Of a stretch of DNA of 64,000 nt, positions 16,456 to 23,062 are shown in pieces. Source of the stretch: VRUE01 sp963837695 (lineage in GTDB: Bacteria; Actinomycetota; Thermoleophilia; Solirubrobacterales; 70-9); contig CAWINZ010000005.1 of NCBI GenBank assembly GCA_963837695.1, forward strand, positions 1,364,001-1,428,000, given 5' to 3'. Numbering within the stretch: the first letter of the stretch is position 1; each line of letters begins with the position of its first letter. Below the pieces are notes generated by a model. That model was given only the letters and a program-made list of their open reading frames with translations. It was not told where the DNA came from and searched no databases. The position numbers and the translations under genes were made by a program.

Positions 16456-16713
16456 ATGAGTTTCGCCCGGATCACGGTTCTTCCGGATCAAATGGGTGGT
16501 CTTCCGTGCATCCGGGGCCTGCGAATCCCGGTGGCGACCGTGGTCGGCATGGTCGCCGGTGGAATGAGTGAGCCCGCGATCGTCGCCGCCTATCCGGACC
16601 TGGAAGCCGAGGACGTGCGCGAGGCGATCCGCTACGCGGCCGAGGCTGTACGGGAGCGTGGGCTGCCGGTCAACCGGGGAGCAGCTCCTCAAGGCGGTGG
16701 GTGCCGCCGTTGA
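16456..16713 (+). CDS. DUF433 protein (antitoxin-like), orphan
   Basis: 85 residues. The DUF433 core is clear: RITVLPDQMGGLPCIRGLRI, VATVVGMVAGGMSEPAIVAA and YPDLEAEDVREAIRYAAEAV. In many bacteria DUF433 genes sit directly before a PIN-like DUF5615 toxin gene on the same strand. Here no such gene follows: the C-terminus degenerates to a Gly/Arg tail and the gene runs 44 bases into the convergent small gene. It is probably a leftover antitoxin whose toxin was lost. Confidence 0.8.
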   Translation: MSFARITVLPDQMGGLPCIRGLRIPVATVVGMVAGGMSEPAIVAAYPDLEAEDVREAIRYAAEAVRERGLPVNRGAAPQGGGCRR

Positions 16714-16921
16714 AGTAGCTCGAATGAGTTTGTTTGATCGTCTCCAGCGAGTCCGCGCTCAAGAGAACGATGTCTAGCTTTTCGTCCTCGGCATTTGCCT
16801 GCTCCGCCTCAGCGTATGCCGCCTGGGCAGCGTCGTAGTCGGTGAGGAAGGACTCAACCTCCGTCTTGCCGGTATCTAGGTCGTAGCTGACCAGGAAATG
16901 CTTGATTTCGTCGGGGCTCAT
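16670..16921 (-). CDS. Small acidic partner of the RelA/SpoT-domain protein (putative antitoxin)
   Basis: 83 residues, acidic and soluble, with HFLVSYDLDTGKTEVESF at the start, a charged Ala/Glu-rich middle, and LLSADSLETIKQTHSSYFNG near the end. It overlaps the upstream RelA/SpoT-domain gene by four bases (ATGA), so the two are coupled. Small proteins adjacent to toxic small alarmone synthetases often neutralise them; that is the basis for the antitoxin proposal, and I do not recognise a named antitoxin family. Confidence 0.65.
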   Translation of the reverse strand: MSPDEIKHFLVSYDLDTGKTEVESFLTDYDAAQAAYAEAEQANAEDEKLDIVLLSADSLETIKQTHSSYFNGGTHRLEELLPG

Positions 16922-17640
16922 TGCCTTGCCTTGCGTCGATCTGCTCTGCGTCGAAGGGTATCGACTCGCCCTCGTAACTCCATGAGCCGCCTATAAGGCG
17001 CGGGGTCTGCCGGAAGACCTTGATCTGCGATGGCGAGGAGCTCTCCCAGGGCGACGTAGAAGTCGCGAAGCGCCTGGGGACCGGCGCCGAACTTGAGACC
17101 AGGTGCGACGCGACGAGCGTCGGCCTCCACGGAGTTGGCCCAGGCGTCTTGAAGGCGGGTGCGAAGCTGCACCTCGATCCGGCGACCGTAATTGCGGTCG
17201 ATGAGATGAAGTGCTCTGTATCCGTCGGACTTCGGCTCGGCGACGTAATCCCGAAATTGGACGATGGTCCAGTTCCTCCGCAACTGACGGGCGACACTGT
17301 TGGCGGCGGCTTGGTCAGGTAGCACGGCTCGGACTCCGCCGATGTCCGCCATGCGAGATAGCTTCATCGTCGGCTCGCGCAAGAGCTTGTCGATGATCGT
17401 CGGGAATTTCTTCAAGCGCTGGGTGACCTTCGGGGCTTCGTGTTGGCCCGCATAGTGGCGCAAGTTTGCGGCGACTCGCGAGAGCGGCCTCGCGTGCTCT
17501 TCGCGCCACCAGTCGATGATCGCGACCGCTTCGAGGACCGCTGGGGAGCGCTCGACGGGCTTCTTTTCGTCGACGACCCGGCGAAGGTGCTCGGCGAGTG
17601 TCTGCCCAGCCCGGTCGACTCTGCTCTTGCTGTACGGCAC
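16918..17640 (-). CDS. RelA/SpoT-domain nucleotidyltransferase (candidate toxSAS)
   Basis: 240 residues. The synthetase fold is shown by KFPTIIDKLLREP, MADIGGVRAVLPD with the metal-binding Asp, the G-loop-like KSDGYRALHLID with its Tyr, and RIEVQLRTRLQDAWANSVEA with the conserved Glu and RT. There is no HD hydrolase or regulatory domain, so it belongs with single-domain small synthetases. Members of this group either make (p)ppGpp/(p)ppApp or pyrophosphorylate tRNA ends. The coupled small gene downstream and the mobile context suggest a toxin-antitoxin unit. Which activity it has cannot be decided from sequence. Confidence 0.82.
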   Translation of the reverse strand: MPYSKSRVDRAGQTLAEHLRRVVDEKKPVERSPAVLEAVAIIDWWREEHARPLSRVAANLRHYAGQHEAPKVTQRLKKFPTIIDKLLREPTMKLSRMADIGGVRAVLPDQAAANSVARQLRRNWTIVQFRDYVAEPKSDGYRALHLIDRNYGRRIEVQLRTRLQDAWANSVEADARRVAPGLKFGAGPQALRDFYVALGELLAIADQGLPADPAPYRRLMELRGRVDTLRRRADRRKARQ

Positions 17641-18078
17641 TCGTCAACGGTAGAAGACACGTCGGCGACGCTCCGCGACCATTGCCCGCGATAGGCCGAT
17701 CCTGGGGGCTCTCGTCCCCACCGCTGTCCCCACGGACATCAGAAGTTGCCGATTTGCAGGGCTGTTACGTCCAGCCTTCCGCATGATGATGACCGACGAC
17801 GCCAAGTTCGCACTCGGCTTCTAGGCAGGGATTGCGGGGTCATAGGGGGTCTATTTCATCCCCAGGAGCAGAGCGTGCCCGCCACGTTGGCATGACCCCC
17901 TGAAATCGGGCCTGGGGGTTAGATCAGGTGGACCGGTAAACGGGGGCCAGTCAAGGTCAAGGCACAACGGCGATTGCTCCAGGCTCACCGCGCGCTTGGC
18001 CTGGCGCAGTACGCCGCTCGGGCGCGAGCCCTGGGGGTCGGGCGATGAAACCGCCCTGACCTACCGGCATTGAAGCAC
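17641..18078. other. Gap spanning the right repeat of the island
   Basis: Contains the right GTCCCCA pair (17715-17735), the second 67-bp repeat (17785-17851) and then sequence without a recognisable gene. At 17948-18047 a frame without a start reads KVKAQRRLLQAHRALGLAQY and then a stop; it may be a fragment of a lost gene. Around 17891-17915 the sequence resembles that at 20647-20672. Confidence 0.45.
17785..17851 (+). repeat. Direct repeat 2 (attachment-like site)
   Basis: Second copy of the 67-bp repeat, 1674 bases from the first, with one mismatch. It encodes the last 12 residues and stop of the SufT-like protein, detached from any gene, and so marks the far end of an insertion. Confidence 0.9.
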
Positions 18079-18143
18079 CGTGAGGGCGGCCGTCAACCCT
18101 CTACGGGGGTCGGGCGCAAGCGCCCTTGACTGCCACCCTCACG
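18079..18143 (-). terminator. Inverted repeat at the 3' end of the winged-helix gene pair
   Basis: Arms at 18079-18096 and 18126-18143 are complementary at 16 of 18 positions, with a 29-base loop. They span the stop codon of the minus-strand gene ending at 18101. There is no T run, so it may act as an RNA-stabilising hairpin rather than a true terminator. Confidence 0.5.
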
Positions 18144-18445
18144 GCGCTGGTTCTGCGGGTAGGTCGGGTTGGCGGCAACTGTGAGAGGAGCGCGCAGACC
18201 CGGAGCGCGGTGGGTGTCAGCTGCACGGTCTCGTCCTTGCGGTCGGCGAGTACCCCGAACTCACGGAGGCTACGGATCGCTTGAACTCCCGCCCCGATCT
18301 CCCTCGCATCGTCGGGATCGTTGACGATCTTCAACAACAGCGTACGCGTCGATAGGTGTTCGGGATGCAGTTCAGCAACAATTTCGAGGATCACCGCTTC
18401 GACTACCGAAACGTCGTAGTTGGGTGATGTGCCAGCATCGGTCAT
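18101..18445 (-). CDS. Small winged-helix-like protein
   Basis: 114 residues. The middle part (AVILEIVAELHPEHLSTRTL, AIRSLREFGVLADRKDETVQ, LTPTALRVCALL) has the look of a winged-helix DNA-binding domain with its wing. It starts at an ATGA overlap with the upstream gene of similar type, so the pair is cotranscribed. The basic C-terminal tail overlaps an inverted repeat. Role unknown; regulation of nearby accessory genes is possible. Confidence 0.65.
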   Translation of the reverse strand: MTDAGTSPNYDVSVVEAVILEIVAELHPEHLSTRTLLLKIVNDPDDAREIGAGVQAIRSLREFGVLADRKDETVQLTPTALRVCALLSQLPPTRPTRRTSAVRVAVKGACARPP

Positions 18446-18768
18446 GCGAAGCCGCTCCTGCGTCTGCCTCGGTGGTCGCCGCTGGCCGCGGTCCTCAGTC
18501 GATAAGGCACCTCGAAGTCACTGGCCTGCTTGCCCGGCTGGTCGGCTGACACGGCTTCCGCTGTGCCGAGGGCCTGGAGGGCTTCCAGGTGATCTGCGGC
18601 TTCCCACATGGACAGGTAGCCGTCGAGGACGTCAACGATGTCGATTGCCGACAGCGGCTCCCCGATCCGCCGCAACGCTTCGAGCATCGCCACTTGGGTT
18701 GGATCGAGGGCGCGATCACCCCGTGCGCCCCAGAGATCGTCGTCGGTCCGTTCGTTGTCCACCGGCAT
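18442..18768 (-). CDS. Winged-helix-like protein
   Basis: 108 residues. Residues about 20-90 read LDPTQVAMLEALRRIGEPLS, AIDIVDVLDGYLSMWEAADH, LEALQALGTAEAV and FEVPYRL, a helix-turn-helix plus wing arrangement as in ArsR/PadR-like regulators. The N-terminus is acidic and the C-terminus basic. Its stop overlaps the next start by four bases. Target unknown. Confidence 0.65.
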   Translation of the reverse strand: MPVDNERTDDDLWGARGDRALDPTQVAMLEALRRIGEPLSAIDIVDVLDGYLSMWEAADHLEALQALGTAEAVSADQPGKQASDFEVPYRLRTAASGDHRGRRRSGFA

Positions 18769-19223
18769 CGTCGGCGGAACGTAGGCCCGCCGATCCGGCC
18801 GGTCATTTCGGACAGCCGGATCATTCGGCCTCGGAGGGCGCGTCCCCCGTCAGTTGACGCGAGGATGGCCGATTTCGACCGGGATCGTTTCGTTCCCCAG
18901 GAACGATTTCGGTCCGATGTACAGGCCGCAGACCTTCGCGTTGAAGTTGCGCCCCCAGCGGGAGGCGGCGAGCCGACTTCGATTTTCGCCGAGTCCGACC
19001 CGCCGCCAACCACGGCTGAATCAGCCGACCTTGACGATGGACACCATCGGCGCCGTCGGACGCGTGGTTGCGATCTTCATTCTCATCACCCCCTCCCATG
19101 GTTGCTAAGAAATTCCCGATCAAATCTAACTGAGTAAATGATCCGGAACGAGGGAGATTTCCTCTAGGTATGCCCGTAGACTCCGCGTCGTTAGTTCAAT
19201 CGAGAACGGAGCAGTAAAAACGC
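18769..19223. other. 455-base gap in the accessory region
   Basis: Several short overlapping open frames occur on both strands, but none has convincing composition, a ribosome site or a recognisable motif. From about 19100 the sequence becomes AT-richer, consistent with a promoter for the gene at 19224, which has a GGAGCAG ribosome site. Confidence 0.45.
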
Positions 19224-20477
19224 ATGGGCAGAGTCTGGATCGGCCTCAGGGAGCGCGTGGAGCATCTACGGCGGCTGGCCGTGGTGTTCTCCTCGCCCAT
19301 TCGGCTGAAGATCGTCACCGAGTGCTACCAGCGGGACATGAGCCCGACGCAGTTCTACGAAGAGTTCGGCGGCGGCTCAGTCGCCCGCGTGGCCCGACAC
19401 TTTGAACGGCTCAGGGAAACCGGCTGGCTGCGGCACTATCGGAGCGAGGGGCCGGGTGGTTCGCGCCGGGGTGGAATCGAAACCATCTATCGCGCGACCG
19501 AACTGGCCTTCTGCGATCGAGAGACCTACGCAGTGCTGCCCCACTCACTCCGAGTAGCGGTCAGTTGGAACGGATTCAAGGAGATCGCCGAATTGTGTCG
19601 CCGGGCGATGGAGAAGCGGACCTTCCAGGCCCGCCCCGATCATCGCCTCACAGGAACACGGCTCTTGTTGGATCAGGAGGGCTGGACGCGGGTGGCCGAC
19701 GCAATGGCTCAGGAGTTCGCAGAGCAGTACGAGGAGCAGGAGGACGCCAGGCGTCGAACCGACCGCACGGGCGAGGAGTTGTTCCGCGCCGGCTCCCTGC
19801 TGCTGGCGTTCGAGTTGCCGATCAGGGACGGCTTCCAGTTCGGACCAGCGCTGGTGACGGGGAAGGAACCGATGATTCCCTTCACCGTGCGCGTCTCCAA
19901 GGTCTTTGAGGATGAGGTCTGCTTGCAGATCATGGACGAGGCGAACCGAGGTGAGATCAGCGTTCCGACGTTCCACGCGAAGTACGGCAAGCGATTCGGC
20001 CTGAGCAAGGCATTGATCCGTCGTCGCTTCAACAAACTGGTGCAGTACGGCTGGCTGAAGGTCGTCGGCTACAAGTCCGGAGGGGAGCGCAGGGGCGGGA
20101 CCGAGAAGTTCTACGCCGCGACCGGCCCCGCGCTCTACGACGAAGACGAGCGAGGTCCGTGGGCCAAGGTGCCGGACGCCCTCGCCAAGACCGACGACTG
20201 GAAGACCTTCGCGCAACTCTCGGATTGGGTCAAAGCAGCGACGGTGGCGGGCACCCTCACCCGCCACGACGAGACTTGCCTGGCGTGGTCGATCCTTCAT
20301 CTTGACCAGGAGGGCTGGGAAAAGGTGGTGGCGGGCCTAAAGAGGCTGCACGCCTTCATCGTCAAGGAGCAGGAACTGGCCGGAGCGCGCTTGAGGAGGT
20401 CCGGCGGGGACGGCGCGATGGCGACGGTGGTTGCGCTCGGCGCATTTGAAACCCCGGAGCCGATCAAAGAATTCTGA
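19224..20477 (+). CDS. Tandem-duplicated winged-helix regulator-like protein
   Basis: 417 residues in two homologous halves. Half 1 (about 20-180) has SSPIRLKIVTECYQRDMSPT, ARVARHFERLRETGWLRHYR, GGSRRGGIETIYRAT and LLLDQEGWTRVADAM. Half 2 (about 215-395) has VCLQIMDEANRGEISVPTFH, IRRRFNKLVQYGWLKVVGYK, GGERRGGTEKFYAAT and HLDQEGWEKVVAGL. Each half is an ArsR-like winged helix followed by a helical segment. A protein with two DNA-binding modules could bind two sites as a monomer. An AT-rich leader and GGAGCAG precede the ATG. No neighbour gives a clear target. Confidence 0.75.
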   Translation: MGRVWIGLRERVEHLRRLAVVFSSPIRLKIVTECYQRDMSPTQFYEEFGGGSVARVARHFERLRETGWLRHYRSEGPGGSRRGGIETIYRATELAFCDRETYAVLPHSLRVAVSWNGFKEIAELCRRAMEKRTFQARPDHRLTGTRLLLDQEGWTRVADAMAQEFAEQYEEQEDARRRTDRTGEELFRAGSLLLAFELPIRDGFQFGPALVTGKEPMIPFTVRVSKVFEDEVCLQIMDEANRGEISVPTFHAKYGKRFGLSKALIRRRFNKLVQYGWLKVVGYKSGGERRGGTEKFYAATGPALYDEDERGPWAKVPDALAKTDDWKTFAQLSDWVKAATVAGTLTRHDETCLAWSILHLDQEGWEKVVAGLKRLHAFIVKEQELAGARLRRSGGDGAMATVVALGAFETPEPIKEF

Positions 20478-20920
20478 CAACGCTGGATCGCTCCCCCATG
20501 TGTAAATGAACTGGCCGCCCCGGCCAAATAGGGTGCCGGGCTGGCTGGAGCCCCTGGAACCTCGGGCGATTCACCTCCCGTGATCTCCGAGGGGCGGGTG
20601 TTCCCGGCCTCTGCCAAGGCGGGAGCTGCGGACCGGATTATCGCTTGATGGACCCCGTGAAATTAGGCCCGGCTCAGAGGACCATCGGGTTTTGTTTCTT
20701 GAAGGCGTCTTGGCGCCCGCGGCCAGTCTCGATCATTGCGAGAGCGTTGACCACGGAACCCTAGGTTTTGTCCTTAAACACTAGGTTTTGAGTGGGTTAC
20801 ATAGGGTTCATATCACCGGTTGAGCTGTTCAAGCTCCAGCCTCACGTCGAGCACGCTGTGGCCAGCGCTTGAGCACTAAATAGCGATATACGGGAGGTTA
20901 TAAGCTGCTATCCTCCATAT
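20478..20920. other. 443-base gap before hipBA
   Basis: No gene is seen. It contains a segment at 20647-20672 resembling 17891-17915, three 10-base repeats at 20-base spacing (20761-20810), and the hipBA control region. It becomes AT-rich towards the hipB start. Confidence 0.5.
20761..20810. repeat. Phased 10-base repeats upstream of hipB
   Basis: CTAGGTTTTG occurs at 20761-20770 and exactly again at 20781-20790; ATAGGGTTCA at 20801-20810 is a weaker third copy. The 20-base period places all on one DNA face, as expected for cooperative binding sites. Confidence 0.55.
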
Positions 20921-20921
20921 A
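20887..20921 (+). promoter_or_regulatory. Putative hipBA operator
   Basis: TATACGGGAGG (20887-20897) and CCTCCATATA (20912-20921) are imperfect inverted copies flanking the hipB start, with the right arm running into the ATG. HipB proteins usually bind palindromes in their own promoter, so autorepression is likely. Confidence 0.55.
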
Positions 20922-21286
20922 TGGCTGATAAAGTCGAAAGAGACGATCAGTCGCCCCGTCGCGCGCGCAGCTTGCCGCCGGCCATTGACCGTGCCCTGCG
21001 AGACGCCGGCGAACACGTGGTCGCCTGGCGCAAGCTGCGCAACCTCACGCAGGCACAGCTCGCCGAGCGCGCCGACGTAGGCGTGAACACCCTGCGCAGG
21101 CTCGAACACGGCGACGGTGGGATCACTCTGGAGAACCTGCTTCGCATTCTGCGGATCTTGGGCGTGCTCGATGGCCTCTCGCGAAGCCTCGATCCATATG
21201 AGAGCGACGTCGGCCGGCTGCGCTCCGACCAGCGGCTGCCAAAACGAGTGCGCCCGCGCAACCTGAGCGGCGGCAAGGATGGCTGA
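20921..21286 (+). CDS. hipB: HipB-like Xre-family antitoxin
   Basis: 121 residues. The helix-turn-helix (about 35-90) reads VVAWRKLRNLTQAQLAERAD, VGVNTLRRLEHGDGGITLEN, LLRILRILGVLDGL, typical of Xre/Cro proteins. It overlaps the hipA start by eight bases. It should bind HipA and repress the operon through the upstream palindrome. The N-terminal 30 residues are basic and probably disordered. Confidence 0.88.
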   Translation: MADKVERDDQSPRRARSLPPAIDRALRDAGEHVVAWRKLRNLTQAQLAERADVGVNTLRRLEHGDGGITLENLLRILRILGVLDGLSRSLDPYESDVGRLRSDQRLPKRVRPRNLSGGKDG

Positions 21287-22553
21287 CACTCAGGTCGAAG
21301 TCGTCGTCCAAATCGGCACGGAGGACGTCCTTGCCGGCCGCCTCTACGCACATCGAGACGGCCGCGCCGAGTCCGCCACCTTTTCCTATGAGGCCTCATA
21401 CATCGAGCGGCCCGATTCCTACGAGCTCGATCCGGCCCTGCCTCTCCTGGTAGGCCAGCAGCAAACGCGCAATGAGGCGGCGATCTTCGGCGCATTCTCC
21501 GATTGCGCCCCCGATCGATGGGGTCGACGCCTGATCGACCGCGCCGAGAATCTCCGGGCGAAAGACGAGCGCCAAGCCAGCCGTAGGTTCGGCGAGATCG
21601 ACTATCTGCTCGGTGTCCGTGATGACATGAGGCAGGGCGCGCTTCGTTTTCGTACACCCGGATCCGACATCTACCTCGCCGATGAGCGGAGCGGGGTGCC
21701 CGATCTGATCGAGCTGGGTGAACTGCTGAATGCCTCAGAGCGCCTGGAACGCGAGGAAGCCGGCGAGGAGGAGTTGCGGGCGCTGCTGCGTGGTGGCTCA
21801 TCGCTCGGCGGCGCTCGGCCAAAGGCGCACGTGATTGATGCTCTCGGCAAGCGGGCGATCGCCAAGTTCCCCAGTCCTAAGGACGATCACGAGGTGATCG
21901 CATGGGAGGCGGTCACTATTGCGCTCGCACGTGAAGCCGGGATCACCGTCTCCGATTGGGCCCTTGAGCTCATTGATGGAAAGCGGGTGCTGATCGTCGA
22001 CCGCTTCGATCGCGTGGGTGATCGCAGGATCGGATACGTCAGCGCGATGACGATGCTCGAAGCGCGAGACGGCGATCGAGCGAACTATCTGGATATTGCC
22101 GAGGTGGTCGAGCGGGTCTCGCCCGGGGCGACGCGTGATCTCACGGAGCTCTGGCGCCGAGTTGCGTTTACCGTCCTCGTCTCAAACACCGACGATCATC
22201 TGAGAAACCACGGCTTCTTGAGGACGAGCAGCGACGGCTGGTCTCTGTCCCCCGCCTTCGACCTCAATCCGAACCCGGAAGGATCTGCAGAACTCAGCAC
22301 GGCGATCGCCTTCGACGATCCGATCGCCTCTATCGAGACGCTGGTCGAGGTTGCCGGATATTTCCGCCTGGATGCGGCGAAATGTCAGCTGATCCTCAGT
22401 GAGGTACTGGCCGCCACCGCCACCTGGAGCCGGCAGGCCCACAAGATCGGGCTGGGCCGACAGGCGATCGAGGGTATGGCGCCGGCCTTCGAGCATGAGC
22501 AGCGCCGGTTCGCGGCCGAGTTCGTCAATGCCGGACCCGCGGCGTTCAGCTGA
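21279..22553 (+). CDS. hipA: HipA-family serine/threonine kinase toxin
   Basis: 424 residues, near the usual HipA length. The N-terminal couple_hipA region holds GRLYAHRDGRAESATFSYEA; the kinase part has GGSSLGGARPKAHV (P-loop-like), AIAKFPSPKD with the ATP-binding Lys, the catalytic NTDDHLRNHGF and the metal-binding SPAFDLNPNP. HipA kinases phosphorylate targets such as glutamyl-tRNA synthetase and cause growth arrest. All catalytic residues appear intact. Coupled to hipB by overlap. Confidence 0.9.
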   Translation: MADTQVEVVVQIGTEDVLAGRLYAHRDGRAESATFSYEASYIERPDSYELDPALPLLVGQQQTRNEAAIFGAFSDCAPDRWGRRLIDRAENLRAKDERQASRRFGEIDYLLGVRDDMRQGALRFRTPGSDIYLADERSGVPDLIELGELLNASERLEREEAGEEELRALLRGGSSLGGARPKAHVIDALGKRAIAKFPSPKDDHEVIAWEAVTIALAREAGITVSDWALELIDGKRVLIVDRFDRVGDRRIGYVSAMTMLEARDGDRANYLDIAEVVERVSPGATRDLTELWRRVAFTVLVSNTDDHLRNHGFLRTSSDGWSLSPAFDLNPNPEGSAELSTAIAFDDPIASIETLVEVAGYFRLDAAKCQLILSEVLAATATWSRQAHKIGLGRQAIEGMAPAFEHEQRRFAAEFVNAGPAAFS

Positions 22554-22577
22554 GGAATTCGCTCATCTAGCGCGAAA

Positions 22578-23060
22578 CTAGCGCGGCAGCTGCGGATCGT
22601 CCTCGTCTATCTCCTCGGCGGTGCCGTCGAAGTCGTAGGGACGGCCGGCCGAGTCGTGCGGAGCAGTCGGGCCGCTGCGGCTGCCGCCCATGCCGACGAC
22701 GACGAAGCGGCGGGCCGCGTAGCCGCGCAGCAGGCGGCGGGCGACGGCGCGGGTCGGTGGGAGCAGCAGCAGCACGCCAAAGATGTCGGTGACGAAGCCG
22801 GGGGTGAGCAGCAGGGTGGCGCCGATCGCGATCATCAACCCGTCGGCGACCTCGCGGCCCGGGAAGCGCCGCTCCGCCAGTGCCTGGTTGAAGCGCCGCC
22901 AGGCGCCGCGGCCCTGGTGGCGCAGCAGCAGCGAGCCGAGCACCGCGTCGGCGAGCAGCAGCGCCAGGGTCGGCCAGACGCCGATCAACCCACCGACCTG
23001 GATGATCACGTAGAGCTCGACGATCGGGACGACGATGAAGAGGACTACGAGCAGGCCCAC
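22578..23060 (-). CDS. fxsA: FxsA-family membrane protein
   Basis: 160 residues with three to four membrane segments in the first 110 (LLVVLFIVVPIVELYVIIQV, LIGVWPTLALLLADAVLGSL, IGATLLLTPGFVTDIFGVLL) and a polar, acidic tail. This is the FxsA layout; in E. coli it relieves exclusion of phage T7 by F plasmids, but its ordinary job is unknown. It starts 2 bases after the upstream acyltransferase gene stop. Confidence 0.92.
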   Translation of the reverse strand: MGLLVVLFIVVPIVELYVIIQVGGLIGVWPTLALLLADAVLGSLLLRHQGRGAWRRFNQALAERRFPGREVADGLMIAIGATLLLTPGFVTDIFGVLLLLPPTRAVARRLLRGYAARRFVVVGMGGSRSGPTAPHDSAGRPYDFDGTAEEIDEDDPQLPR

Positions 23061-23062
23061 GG

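Larger units (their letters stand above)
16111..17851. mobile_element. Small genomic island with RelA/SpoT-domain gene
   Basis: A 1.67-kb unit lies between the two 67-bp direct repeats. It carries a DUF433 gene and a RelA/SpoT-domain gene with a small partner gene. No integrase is present, so it would depend on an enzyme supplied elsewhere or is a remnant. Near both ends are double GTCCCCA motifs (16195-16212 and 17715-17735, each ending TGTCCCCACGG or CGTCCCCACGG), resembling recombinase arm sites; that reading is inference. Confidence 0.75.

Noticed and set aside
18821..19123. 100-codon minus-strand frame in the accessory gap
   Set aside because: Composition is unlike a protein, there is no ribosome site, and competing frames overlap it.
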